NCBI GenBank assembly: GCA_015068455.1
Contig: SVKO01000002.1
Coordinates: 62,001-126,000, forward strand
Direction of reading: 5' to 3'
Length of the DNA stretch: 64,000 nucleotides
Source of the DNA: Oscillospiraceae bacterium
GTDB lineage: Bacteria > Bacillota > Clostridia > Oscillospirales > Oscillospiraceae
Below the pieces are notes generated by a model. That model searched no databases. It saw only the letters and a program-made list of their open reading frames with translations, and was not told the origin of the DNA. Positions 8,187-16,539 of this stretch are shown here, piece after piece (positions within the stretch are counted from its first letter, which is position 1; each line of letters starts with the position of its first letter). Both the position numbers and the translations under genes were made by a program.

Positions 8187-8981
8187 ATGAGTACACAGAT
8201 CGCACCGGAGCTGGTGCAGACCGTATTTAACCGATACGAGAAGAAATACCTGATGACCGAACCTGTGTACCGGGAGCTCCGTAAACGTCTGGAGCCCTAT
8301 ATGCAGGTGGATATGTACGGCCTGACCACGATCCTCAACCTCTATTTCGATACGCCGGACGGTCTGCTCGTGCGGAGGTCGAACGAGATGCCGGTCTACA
8401 AGGAGAAGCTGCGTCTGCGCTCCTACGGCGTGCCGAAGCTGAGCTCCACCACCTTTCTGGAAATCAAGAAGAAGTACGAGGGCCTGGTCAACAAGCGCCG
8501 GGTGGGGATGACGCTCCAGGAGGCCTACGACTATGTGGGCAGGGGCATTCGGCCCAAGGGAGAGCGGTCGAAAGGGGAGGAGCAGATCCTCAATGAGATC
8601 GACTTCTTCCTGGAGCGGTATGATCTGCAGCCCGGCATGAACGTCAACTATCAGCGGGTGGCGCTGTTCGCCAGGGAGGATCCGGAATTCCGCATCACCT
8701 TTGACCACTGCATCCGCGGCCGGCGGGACGACATTGGCCTGGAGAACGGGGCTTACGGCACCGCGCTGATCCCCGACGACTATTATCTGATGGAGACGAA
8801 GATCCTGGACGCAACGCCGTTCTGGTTCACGCAGATCCTCTCCGGGCTGTCGCTTTATATGACGACATTCTCGAAATACGGCAATCTGGTCAGACAGGAA
8901 CACAATGCCTTTGACGCGACGCGTTACATGTGTCATCGGCTGGAGAATTGGGAGAAAGCGAAGGAACATAGTTATGTTTGA
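8187..8981 (+). CDS. VTC-domain polyphosphate polymerase
   Basis: 264 aa. The VTC domain is the catalytic tunnel domain of eukaryotic Vtc4 and of bacterial homologues that make polyphosphate from nucleotide. It begins FNRYEKKYLMTEPVYREL, followed by the LYFDTPDGLLVRRS strand and the basic KEKLRLRSYG. The repeated basic residues of the tunnel (KKYEGLVNKRRVGM) and the C-terminal LMETKILDATPFWF with acidic metal-binding positions are also seen. Start ATG is preceded by GGGGAAGGAGGGGC. Bacterial copies commonly sit next to DUF4956 genes, as here, and differ from Ppk enzymes. Confidence 0.88.
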   Translation: MSTQIAPELVQTVFNRYEKKYLMTEPVYRELRKRLEPYMQVDMYGLTTILNLYFDTPDGLLVRRSNEMPVYKEKLRLRSYGVPKLSSTTFLEIKKKYEGLVNKRRVGMTLQEAYDYVGRGIRPKGERSKGEEQILNEIDFFLERYDLQPGMNVNYQRVALFAREDPEFRITFDHCIRGRRDDIGLENGAYGTALIPDDYYLMETKILDATPFWFTQILSGLSLYMTTFSKYGNLVRQEHNAFDATRYMCHRLENWEKAKEHSYV

Positions 8982-9648
8982 TTTCACAAGTATTATGCAC
9001 ACCGGCTCGTTCAGCCTGCAGACGGTGCTTCTGACCATGCTGACGGCCCTGATTTTGGGTGTGATCATCGCCCTGGTGTACCGGAGTTCCCATTCGCATA
9101 CCAGCAGCTTTGCTGTGGTGCTGGCGGTGCTTCCGGTGGTGGAGGCCGTTATCATCATGCTGGTCAACGGCAACCTGGGCACCGGCCTTGTGGTGCTGGG
9201 CGCCTTCGGCCTGATCCGCTTCAGAAGCGCGACGGGCAGCGCCTGGGACATCGGCTTCATCTTCTTTGCCATGGCGGTGGGCCTGGCTGTGGGCCTGGGC
9301 TTCCTGACCCTGGCGGCGCTGCTGACCGTGGTGGTCTGCGCTGCCATGTTCATCCTCGAGCGGCTGCACTTCGGCATCAACGTCCCGAAGGAGAAGCATC
9401 TGCGCATCACGATCCCGGAGGATCTGGAATACAGCGGCATCTTCGACGAGCCGTTCAAGACCTATACCAACTATGCGCGGCTCGAGCGGGTCAAGACCAT
9501 CAACCTCGGCACCATGTACGAGCTGACCTATATCGTCGATCTCAAGGATCCGTCGAAGGAGAAGGAGTTCATCGACGCGCTGCGCTGCCGCAACGGCAAC
9601 CTGACCGTTATCGTTACATCCGTCCTGCGCAACAAGGACGATCTGTAA
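8974..9648 (+). CDS. DUF4956 family membrane protein
   Basis: 224 aa from the ATG at 8974, which overlaps the end of the polyphosphate polymerase gene by 8 nt. The N-terminal half has about four transmembrane helices (TVLLTMLTALILGVIIALVY; FAVVLAVLPVVEAVIIMLV; TGLVVLGAFGLIRFRSATG; IGFIFFAMAVGLAVGLGFLT). The C-terminal half is a soluble ACT-like/ferredoxin-like cytoplasmic domain. The motif GAFGLIRFRS is typical of DUF4956. Its constant pairing with VTC polymerases suggests a membrane partner that moves or tethers the polymer; the function is not established. Confidence 0.85.
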   Translation: MFDFTSIMHTGSFSLQTVLLTMLTALILGVIIALVYRSSHSHTSSFAVVLAVLPVVEAVIIMLVNGNLGTGLVVLGAFGLIRFRSATGSAWDIGFIFFAMAVGLAVGLGFLTLAALLTVVVCAAMFILERLHFGINVPKEKHLRITIPEDLEYSGIFDEPFKTYTNYARLERVKTINLGTMYELTYIVDLKDPSKEKEFIDALRCRNGNLTVIVTSVLRNKDDL

Positions 9649-9667
9649 GAATGGATATGATAAAAAC

Positions 9668-9696
9668 CCGGGCAGAGGGATCTGCCCGGTTTTTTT
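9668..9696 (+). terminator. Terminator of the polyphosphate operon
   Basis: 9-bp GC stem with a GGGA loop and seven T residues, right after the DUF4956 stop. Confidence 0.9.
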
Positions 9697-9729
9697 CAGC
9701 TTTATTTCAGCTTTGAAGCGTAGTATAAT
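9694..9729 (+). promoter_or_regulatory. Response-regulator-type direct repeat and promoter of the two-component operon
   Basis: Two exact copies of TTTCAGCTTT start 11 bp apart (9694 and 9705), reading TTTCAG-N5-TTTCAG. This is the spacing used by OmpR-family dimers. They occupy the -35 position; possible -10 elements are TAGTAT at 9721 or TATAAT at 9724. No normal -35 is present, which fits activator dependence. The same repeat recurs before htrA (16540). Confidence 0.7.
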
Positions 9730-9760
9730 ATAGAAAAGTGCTGCAAAAGAGGGGAACGCA

Positions 9761-10438
9761 ATGAAGATCCTGATCATCGAGGATGAAAAGCTGCTGGCCG
9801 ATTCGCTTAAGACCATGCTCGAGGCCAAAGGATTCGAAGTGGAGACAGCCTACGACGGAGAGACCGGCGCGGAGTACGCCGAGCTGGGCATCTACGACCT
9901 GCTGATCCTGGACGTGATGATGCCGAAGCTCAACGGCTATCAGCTTGCGCGGGAGGTCCGGGCCAAGCGTCTGACCACGCCGATCCTGATGCTGACGGCC
10001 AAGTCCGGTCTCATGGACCGGGTGGAGGGACTCAACGCCGGGGCGGACTATTACCTCACCAAGCCCTTCGACGCCCGGGAGCTGCTGGCCTGCATCAATG
10101 CCCTGCTGCGCCGGCAGGGGAACCAGGTGGACGTGATGACCTGCGGGAACACCACCCTGGATCTGGCTTCCTCCACCCTCTCGTGCGGAGAGCAGGAGAT
10201 CCGGCTGTCTGCCAGGGAGTTCGACGTCATGCGCCTTCTGATGAATGCGGGGGCGCAGAATCTGTCGAAGGAGGTCATCTTATCCCGGGTCTGGGGCCTC
10301 GAGTCCAATGCCGTGGAGAATCATGTGGAGGTCTATGTGGGCTTCCTGCGCAAAAAGCTGCGCGCCATCGGCTCGAATGTTCGCATCACGGCGGCGCGTG
10401 GGCTGGGATATCATCTGGAGGTGGATGAGGCGTGCTGA
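9761..10438 (+). CDS. OmpR/PhoB-family response regulator
   Basis: 225 aa. The receiver domain (1-120) has the acidic pocket (IIEDEK), phospho-acceptor Asp51 in LLILDVMMPK, the Thr switch in LMLTAKSG, and Lys in YYLTKPFDARELL. The winged-helix domain (130-225) has LSAREFDVMRLLM and the recognition/wing region VEVYVGFLRKKLRAIGSN. It forms an operon with the histidine kinase, whose GTG start overlaps its stop by 7 nt. The shared upstream element with htrA suggests a CssR/CiaR-like envelope stress role. Confidence 0.93.
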   Translation: MKILIIEDEKLLADSLKTMLEAKGFEVETAYDGETGAEYAELGIYDLLILDVMMPKLNGYQLAREVRAKRLTTPILMLTAKSGLMDRVEGLNAGADYYLTKPFDARELLACINALLRRQGNQVDVMTCGNTTLDLASSTLSCGEQEIRLSAREFDVMRLLMNAGAQNLSKEVILSRVWGLESNAVENHVEVYVGFLRKKLRAIGSNVRITAARGLGYHLEVDEAC

Positions 10439-11637
10439 AAAAACTGCGGCTTCGGTTTATTTTGATCATCATGGCCATCGTCACGGTGATGCTGCTGGCC
10501 ATCGTCTTTACGGTGGTCCATTCCACCCGGAAGAACCTGGAAGCGGAGAGCCTGCGCATCATGGAGTCCATCGCCGCCGATCCCATGCAGCTGGGCACCT
10601 ACACCGAGGAGCAGGGGGGAGATTTTCCCTTCTTTGCCCTGCAGATCGGGCGGCACAATGAGATCATGGCCATCAGCGGAGGTCATTTCGACCTGTCTGA
10701 CGAGACGGTTTTGGAGGATCTGCTTCTCCGGACGCTCAACACGGAGCAGCCGGAGGGCGAGCTGCCGGAGTATCACCTGCGTTACTGCCGCCGGATCACC
10801 TGGGACTCGTGCACCATCGCTTTTGCCGACATCCGCGGCGAGGACAAGACGGTGGCGCGGGTGACCCGGGCCTGCGTGCTCATCGGCGTGGCAAGCTTTT
10901 TCATTTTCCTGCTCATCAGCTTCCTGCTGGCCAGGCTTTTGGTCAAACCCGTGGAAGCCTCCTGGGCCCAGCAGCGGCAGTTCATCTCCGACGCCTCCCA
11001 TGAATTGAAGACGCCCCTGACGGTGATCCTGACCAACGCCGAGCTGATGCAGTCGCCGGACTACGACGCCGAGGCCAAGGAACAGTTTTCCGACAATATC
11101 CTCACCATGGCAAAGCAGATGCGCGGCCTGGTGGAGGATCTGCTGGATCTGGCCAGAGTGGACAACGGTCTGACCCGCGCCGTCTGGGAGCGGGTGGATC
11201 TTTCCCGGGTGCTCTCCGACGCAGCCCTGCCCTTTGAGCCGCTGTACTTTGAAAGCGGACTGGAGCTCGACAGCTTCATAGAGCCGGGGATCTTCGTCCG
11301 TGGCAGCGCCGATCACCTGCGGCGTGTGGCGGAGATCCTGCTGGACAATGCCAGAAAGTACTCCGATCCGGGGCATGTGCGCTTCTGTCTGCAGCGGCAG
11401 GGGAAAAACCAGTGCGTCATATCCGTGGCGAATCCCGGCGCGCCCATTTCCCGCGACGATCTGCAGAACATCTTCAAGCGCTTTTACCGCGCCGACGCCG
11501 CCCGGTCCCGCGATGGCAGCTACGGCCTGGGTCTGCCGATTGCCCAGGGGATCGCAGGGGAGCACGGCGGCCGCATCTGGGCTGCCAGCGCCGGCGGGTT
11601 CAACACCTTCTATGTATGCCTGCCGACAACGGCATAG
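10432..11637 (+). CDS. Sensor histidine kinase
   Basis: 401 aa. TM1 is at about 8-28 (FILIIMAIVTVMLLAIVFTVV), then a roughly 110-residue extracytoplasmic sensor, then TM2 at about 143-166 (ACVLIGVASFFIFLLISFLL). There is almost no HAMP: the DHp box QFISDASHELKTPLTVI with His190 follows about 15 residues after TM2. The ATPase domain shows the N box (ILLDNARKYSD), a weak G1 and the G2 box DGSYGLGLPIAQG. It starts with GTG inside the response-regulator stop region. The sensor domain has no family I recognise. Confidence 0.92.
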   Translation: MLKKLRLRFILIIMAIVTVMLLAIVFTVVHSTRKNLEAESLRIMESIAADPMQLGTYTEEQGGDFPFFALQIGRHNEIMAISGGHFDLSDETVLEDLLLRTLNTEQPEGELPEYHLRYCRRITWDSCTIAFADIRGEDKTVARVTRACVLIGVASFFIFLLISFLLARLLVKPVEASWAQQRQFISDASHELKTPLTVILTNAELMQSPDYDAEAKEQFSDNILTMAKQMRGLVEDLLDLARVDNGLTRAVWERVDLSRVLSDAALPFEPLYFESGLELDSFIEPGIFVRGSADHLRRVAEILLDNARKYSDPGHVRFCLQRQGKNQCVISVANPGAPISRDDLQNIFKRFYRADAARSRDGSYGLGLPIAQGIAGEHGGRIWAASAGGFNTFYVCLPTTA

Positions 11638-11650
11638 AAAACAGACAAAA

Positions 11651-11688
11651 ACCGCCCCTTCCGACCGTGGAGGGGGCGGCGTTTTTTT
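11651..11688 (+). terminator. Terminator of the two-component operon
   Basis: Stem of about 11 bp (CCGCCCC paired with GGGGCGG plus flanks) followed by seven T residues. Confidence 0.85.
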
Positions 11689-11839
11689 CGTGCCGCGGCC
11701 AGCTTTGCGCCCATAAAACAAAGTGCCCACACAGCCGGGATTATGTTCCCTGCTTTTTGCATATTTCCACGAAATTTCACGAAATAAACAATTAATGATT
11801 GAATCAATATAAGAATAATTGTAAAATAAAAACGGTAGT

Positions 11840-11863
11840 AAAGCGCGGAGAATCCCCCGCGCT
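11840..11863 (+). promoter_or_regulatory. Leader hairpin before the BMP lipoprotein gene
   Basis: AGCGCGG and CCGCGCT flank an 8-nt loop within an otherwise AT-rich 260-nt region ahead of the gene. No T-run follows, so it may stabilise the mRNA or bind a regulator. I see no purine riboswitch consensus. Confidence 0.4.
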
Positions 11864-11898
11864 GTGATGTTTATTTTACAAAAATAGGAGGATTACCA

Positions 11899-13140
11899 AT
11901 GAAAAAACTCGTAGCGCTTCTTCTGGTTCTTTCCCTCGCGGCAGCGTTGTTTGCCGGCTGCGGCAGCAAGGCTGACGCCCCCGCCGCCGACGACGGCGCG
12001 AAGAAAGTCAAGGTCGGCGTCGTTCTCGTCGGCGACGAAAACGAAGGCTATACCTACGCTCACATCGAAGGCCTGGAAAAGGCCATGGACAAGCTCGGCA
12101 TCGACAAGAAGGCCGACGCCGTCTGGAAGTACTCCGTCGGCGAGGATGAGACCTGCTACGACGCTATTGCCGACTGCATCGACCAGGGCTGCAACATCGT
12201 CTTCACCAACTCCTACGGCCACCAGTCCTTTGCCAAGCAGGCCGCCGAGGAAAACCCCGACGTACAGATCGTTGCCATGACCGGCGACCAGGCCAAGGCT
12301 TCCGGCCTTGCCAACTTCCACAACGCGTTCACCGAGATCTATGAGGCCCGCTATGTCGCCGGTATCGTCGCCGGCATGAAGATCGCCGAGCTCGAGCAGG
12401 CCGGCAAGCTGACCGACGCCAACTACGCCGCCGACGGCACCGTCAAGGTCGGCTACGTGGGCGCCTATCCCTACGCCGAGGTCGTTTCCGGCTACACCGC
12501 GTTCTTCCTGGGCATCAAGAGCGTCTTCGAGAACGTCTCCATGGAAGTCCAGTACACCAACTCCTGGTTCGACATCACCGCCGAGAACGAGGCCGCCGTG
12601 GCTCTGATGGCCGACGGCTGCGTCATCATCGGCCAGCACGCCGACTCCACCGGCGCCCCCACCGCCTGCGAGGAAGCCCTCAAGGCCGGCACCGTCGCCT
12701 ACTCCGTGGGCTACAACGTCGATATGCTGAACGTCGCGCCCAACGCCGCGCTGACCTCCCCCACCAACGAGTGGGCCGTGTACTATGAATATGCTCTGGC
12801 TGCCATGCAGAAGGGTGAAAGCTTCGACACCAACTGGGCCGAAGGTTTTGACAAGGAAGCCGTTGCGCTGACCAAGCTCGGCCCCAACGTCGCGCCCGGC
12901 ACCCAGGAAGCGGTTGACGCTGCCATCGCCGATCTGAAGGCCGGCAAGATCCACGTCTTCGATGCCAGCACCTTCACCGTGGGCGGCGCTCCCGTCACCA
13001 GCGCCTTCGCCACCGATACCGACGGCGACTTCGTCAACGACGCCGACGAGGCCATCATCGACGGCTACTACCATGAGTCCTACTTCCAGTCCGCGCCGTC
13101 CTTCTCCCTGCGCATCGACGGCATCACCGAGCTGAACTGA
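11899..13140 (+). CDS. BMP-family substrate-binding lipoprotein
   Basis: 413 aa. A lipoprotein signal ends LFAGCGSK, with the lipid-attached Cys at residue 21. A Bmp/PnrA-like periplasmic-binding fold follows (VKVGVVLVGDENEGYTYAHI, ADCIDQGCNIVFTNSYGHQS, VKVGYVGAYPYAEVVSGYTA, ADGCVIIGQHADSTGAP). Members deliver nucleosides or related ligands to an ABC transporter. The start follows ATAGGAGG with ideal spacing. Codon usage is strongly biased to C-ending codons, suggesting high expression. No permease or ATPase gene is adjacent: the gene is monocistronic, bounded by terminators on both sides. Confidence 0.88.
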   Translation: MKKLVALLLVLSLAAALFAGCGSKADAPAADDGAKKVKVGVVLVGDENEGYTYAHIEGLEKAMDKLGIDKKADAVWKYSVGEDETCYDAIADCIDQGCNIVFTNSYGHQSFAKQAAEENPDVQIVAMTGDQAKASGLANFHNAFTEIYEARYVAGIVAGMKIAELEQAGKLTDANYAADGTVKVGYVGAYPYAEVVSGYTAFFLGIKSVFENVSMEVQYTNSWFDITAENEAAVALMADGCVIIGQHADSTGAPTACEEALKAGTVAYSVGYNVDMLNVAPNAALTSPTNEWAVYYEYALAAMQKGESFDTNWAEGFDKEAVALTKLGPNVAPGTQEAVDAAIADLKAGKIHVFDASTFTVGGAPVTSAFATDTDGDFVNDADEAIIDGYYHESYFQSAPSFSLRIDGITELN

Positions 13141-13163
13141 GACAAAACCATCAAGCTGCTTTT

Positions 13164-13197
13164 GGAGCCCATGCAAATGCATGGGCTCCTTTTTTTC
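13164..13197 (+). terminator. Terminator of the BMP lipoprotein gene
   Basis: 12-bp perfect stem with a short loop, ending in eight T residues. Confidence 0.93.
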
Positions 13198-13253
13198 GCA
13201 AAGAAATGACGCTGCCCCAGTTCAGGAAAATTGCTGAATTGGAGCAGCGCTTT

Positions 13254-14672
13254 TTATGTTCCAAGCAAAAATCCCCGTATCCGTTTCCAGAGGGGATATT
13301 TCGTCTTGTGCGGCGGGCCGGAGATGACATGCAGCGGCGCAGCCTCCGCCTGTGCCATGACGTCCGCCCGGAAGCGATCCATGGAGCAGTCCAGTCCCAG
13401 ACCTTCCCAAAGGTGCTCCGGGTCCTTGTGGTCGGAGGCGACGCCAAGCGCGCACCCCTCGCGATGGCTGATGATCGCGCTGCCGGGCAGATGATACGAG
13501 CGGCACAGCGATGCGAACAGTTTCACGGCGGCTTCATACGCGCGCCTGGCGTGCTGCCTGGCCGCATCCGGGTCGAGCACTTCAAATTCCGCCCCGCTGA
13601 TGTATCGGATGGATTCAGATTCACACATCTCGACGCCGATATGGGTGTTGTTGCCCGCACCGCCGCAGTGCCATGCCCGGAACGTCCAGGGCAGCGTCTG
13701 GTAGACTGCGCCGTCGTTGGCGTCGATGAAGGCATGGACGCAGGCGTCGTCAAATCGTTTGCAGTTCCACAGCTTCAAAAAGACAGAGGGATCGGAACGG
13801 GCGCAGCCGACGGAGTGGAGCATCAGCCCCTGGGGGCCATCCTGATGAAAAGCGACATATTTTGGCGCCGTATTGGTCAGATTTTCCCGATAACAGGGAT
13901 TTTTTGTCAAAAAGCTCTGAACAACGGTCAGCTCATGGGAGCCGGAATCCGCATTCCAGGGCATGGCCGCGAGTTCCTGCGCGTATTCCGCGGTGATGCA
14001 TCGGTATTTCTCAAGCCGGCGCAGGGTGATCTCCCGCGCCTTTTGAAACAGCTCCGGATGATCCAGTGGATGATAGCGATCGGGATTGGGGAGGATGCAG
14101 ATCAGCGAAATGAGTTGATTCATGCTCAGATCGCAGGGTCGGGCATCCATGTAGTGGCGGGCTGCCGGCCCGATGCCGTACAGCGATTTCCCATAGTAAA
14201 CGATATTGAAATACAGCTCCAGGATCTGCCGCTTGCTGATCCGCAGCTCGATCCAGACGGAGAGGAAGAGCTCCGCCAGCTTTCTCGTATAGGTCTTTTT
14301 GGGATAGAGGTACAGATTCTTTACCAGCTGCTGTGTGATGCAGCTTCCGCCCCATTTGTCTGCTTTCCTGAACCGGCGGGAGCGGTTTTCCCGCATCGCA
14401 CACAGGATCGACGGGATGCTGAAGCCATGGTGGCGCGGGAAAGAGACGTCCTCCGTAGCAATCAAAACAATATCGGCGGCGGCGGGGATTTTTTGGCGCG
14501 GTACAAAGCCCTCCCGGGCGGAAAGCGTTTTATAGTATCGGCGGATCGGCCGACGCAAATAGGCGCAGATGGCAATGCGAAGGGCGTTCAGCACATACAG
14601 CGCGCAGTATGCCAGGATCGCGAGCCCCGCCGCGGCGAATATTTTAAATAGCATTTGAAAAAAGGCGGTCAT
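13254..14672 (-). CDS. Fusion of GT51 peptidoglycan glycosyltransferase and Amidase_2
   Basis: 472 aa. An N-terminal transmembrane anchor (residues 8-35) is followed by a complete GT51 transglycosylase domain (about 55-225). Its motifs are IATEDVSFPRHHGF (catalytic Glu74), GGSCITQQLVKN (108-119), RKLAE (130-134) and KRQILELYFN (147-156). There is no transpeptidase domain. Instead residues about 270-445 are an Amidase_2 (N-acetylmuramoyl-L-alanine amidase) domain like those of clostridial prophage lysins: metal ligand His286 in MLHSVGC, WHCGGAGNNTHIGVEMCE (Glu348), His403 in ISHREGCALG, and the loop DHKDPEHLW. One polypeptide therefore joins glycan polymerisation with stem-peptide removal. It is monocistronic. 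The continuous frame argues against an assembly join. Confidence 0.88.
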   Translation of the reverse strand: MTAFFQMLFKIFAAAGLAILAYCALYVLNALRIAICAYLRRPIRRYYKTLSAREGFVPRQKIPAAADIVLIATEDVSFPRHHGFSIPSILCAMRENRSRRFRKADKWGGSCITQQLVKNLYLYPKKTYTRKLAELFLSVWIELRISKRQILELYFNIVYYGKSLYGIGPAARHYMDARPCDLSMNQLISLICILPNPDRYHPLDHPELFQKAREITLRRLEKYRCITAEYAQELAAMPWNADSGSHELTVVQSFLTKNPCYRENLTNTAPKYVAFHQDGPQGLMLHSVGCARSDPSVFLKLWNCKRFDDACVHAFIDANDGAVYQTLPWTFRAWHCGGAGNNTHIGVEMCESESIRYISGAEFEVLDPDAARQHARRAYEAAVKLFASLCRSYHLPGSAIISHREGCALGVASDHKDPEHLWEGLGLDCSMDRFRADVMAQAEAAPLHVISGPPHKTKYPLWKRIRGFLLGT

Positions 14673-14829
14673 TTCGTCTCCTTTAGGGCATCACACTGCG
14701 TACAGAATATTTATACCATATTATTAAGGAATCATCAATGAAAAAATGTGCGCCGCGCCGCCCTTGACAAGGCACACTGTTTTTGCGATAATCGAGCCGA
14801 TAAAAGAAGCGCGAGGGGGGGAGAGGCCA

Positions 14830-15672
14830 ATGCCGCAGTGGAACGAACAGTACCAGGCCCTGTGCCGTGCGATCGCGGCGCTCGGCCCGGCGGCAGTGGC
14901 TTTTTCCGGCGGCGTCGATTCGACGCTGCTGCTGCGCGCGGCGGTCGATGCGCTGGGGAAAGACCGGGTGATCGCCGTGACCGTCCGCTCCGAAGCCGTG
15001 CAGCGGCGGGAGGCGGAGACAGCGGCGGATTTCTGCGCGGCCATGGGCGTGCGGCATTTTGTCGCGGAGTTTACGATGCTCGACGTTCCCGGCATCCGGG
15101 ACAATCCGCCGGATCGCTGTTATCTATGCAAGCGGGCGCTGTTTTCCCGGATGCGGCAGATCGCCGGGGAGCAGGGCTTTCAGACCGTCCTGGAGGGTTC
15201 CAATCTCGACGACGACGCCGATTACCGTCCGGGAAGGAAAGCCCTTGCGGAGCTGGGGATCCGGAGCCCGCTGCGGGAGGCCGGCCTCGGCAAGGCGGAG
15301 ATCCGTGCGATCTCGAAGCATCTGGGCCTGCCGGTCTGGGACAAGCCCGCCCTGGCATGCCTGGCGACCCGGATCGCCTACGGCGAGCGGCTCACGGAGG
15401 AAAAGCTCCGGGCGGTGGAGCAGGCGGAGGCGTTTTTGCTGGAGCGCGGTTTTCGCCAGGTGCGCGTCCGCGTTCACGGACGGCTTGCCCGCATTGAGGT
15501 GCCCACGGACGCCATCAAAAGACTGCTTGAGCTGGGTGAAGAAACGGCGGCATGTTTCCGCGCCCTGGGCTTTGTCCACGTCTGCGTGGATCTGGAGGGC
15601 TACCGCACCGGCAGCATGAACGAAACGCTCCCGCCGGAGGTGCTGGCGCAGGGGCACAGCAACACGAACTGA
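14830..15672 (+). CDS. larE: LarE-type ATP-dependent sulfur transferase
   Basis: 280 aa from the ATG at 14830 (the upstream frame is non-coding leader). The PP-loop pyrophosphatase motif AVAFSGGVDSTLLLRA is at about 25-40. LarE adenylates the pyridinium dicarboxylate precursor and inserts sulfur during synthesis of the nickel-pincer cofactor of lactate racemase. The family Cys is present (Cys177 in DKPALACLATR). In addition there is a CxxC pair (Cys97, Cys100 in RCYLCKRALF), giving three cysteines as in LarE proteins reported to hold an iron-sulfur cluster. No larA, larB or larC is in the window. A TcdA/ThiF-like gene follows by 13 nt. Confidence 0.85.
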   Translation: MPQWNEQYQALCRAIAALGPAAVAFSGGVDSTLLLRAAVDALGKDRVIAVTVRSEAVQRREAETAADFCAAMGVRHFVAEFTMLDVPGIRDNPPDRCYLCKRALFSRMRQIAGEQGFQTVLEGSNLDDDADYRPGRKALAELGIRSPLREAGLGKAEIRAISKHLGLPVWDKPALACLATRIAYGERLTEEKLRAVEQAEAFLLERGFRQVRVRVHGRLARIEVPTDAIKRLLELGEETAACFRALGFVHVCVDLEGYRTGSMNETLPPEVLAQGHSNTN

Positions 15673-15685
15673 TTTGGAGGCAGCT

Positions 15686-16447
15686 ATGCTGAATGCATTT
15701 TCCCGAACCCGGCTCCTGCTGGGAAAAGAAGCCATGGAGCGCCTTGCGCTCGCCCGTGTGGCGGTGTTCGGCGTCGGCGGCGTCGGCGGCTATACGGCGG
15801 AGGGCCTGGCCCGGGCCGGCGTGGGCGCGCTGGACCTGATCGACGACGACCGGATCTGCCTGACAAATATCAACCGTCAGATCATCGCTACCCGAAAGAC
15901 CGTCGGCCAGTACAAGACCGACGTGATGGCCGAGCGCGTGCGCGACATCAATCCGGACTGCGCCGTGCGCACCTGGAAAACCTTTTTCATGCCCGACACC
16001 GAGGATCAGTTTGATTTTACCCGGTACGACTATGTGGTGGACGCCATCGACACGGTCAAGGGCAAGATCGCTCTGGTGATGAAGGCCCGGGCTGCCGGGA
16101 CGCCGATCATCAGCGCGCTCGGGGCGGGCAACAAGCTCGACCCCACCGCCTTTGAGGTGGCGGATCTGGCCAAGACCTCCGTCTGCCCCCTGGCCCGTGT
16201 CATGCGCAGGGAACTGGGCAGGCGGGGCGTGAAGCATCTGAAGGTGGTCTATTCCAAGGAGCAGCCCCTCACACCTTTGGAGGACGATGAAATCAGCTGC
16301 AAATACCACTGCGTCTGCCCGCCGGACAGCAAGCGCGACTGCTCGATCCGCCGGCAGGTGCCGGGCTCAGTGAGCTTCGTGCCCTCGGTGATGGGCCTGA
16401 TCATCGCCGGCGAGGTCGTCCGTGACCTGGTGGGCATCGGACGATAA
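15686..16447 (+). CDS. tcdA: ThiF/TcdA-family E1-like enzyme (probable tRNA t6A dehydratase)
   Basis: 253 aa, starting at the ATG with GGAGG 6 nt upstream. The E1-like adenylation fold begins RTRLLLGKEAMERL, with the ATP site VAVFGVGGVGGYTAEGLARAG. Residues DDDRICLTNINRQIIA complete the adenylate pocket and YDYVVDAIDTVKGKI forms the second half. This arrangement is typical of TcdA (YgdL/CsdL), which cyclises t6A37 to ct6A in tRNAs. It is co-directional with larE at 13 nt. A sulfur-carrier E1 function (ThiF/MoeB) is less likely because no ThiS/MoaD partner is near. Confidence 0.85.
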   Translation: MLNAFSRTRLLLGKEAMERLALARVAVFGVGGVGGYTAEGLARAGVGALDLIDDDRICLTNINRQIIATRKTVGQYKTDVMAERVRDINPDCAVRTWKTFFMPDTEDQFDFTRYDYVVDAIDTVKGKIALVMKARAAGTPIISALGAGNKLDPTAFEVADLAKTSVCPLARVMRRELGRRGVKHLKVVYSKEQPLTPLEDDEISCKYHCVCPPDSKRDCSIRRQVPGSVSFVPSVMGLIIAGEVVRDLVGIGR

Positions 16448-16464
16448 ATAACGAAAAACGGACA

Positions 16465-16500
16465 GCCCCGCCGCGGGAAACCGCGGCGGGGCGTTTGTCA
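16465..16500 (+). terminator. Terminator of larE-tcdA
   Basis: 12-bp perfect GC stem with a GAAA loop; the tail GTTTGTC has only a modest T content. Confidence 0.7.
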
Positions 16501-16539
16501 TAAAAAACGCGATAAAAGTTCATAATTTGTTCAACACTC

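Noticed and set aside
11820-11898. Purine riboswitch upstream of the BMP lipoprotein
   Set aside because: The conserved purine-aptamer junction and loop-loop sequences are absent; only a simple hairpin is seen.
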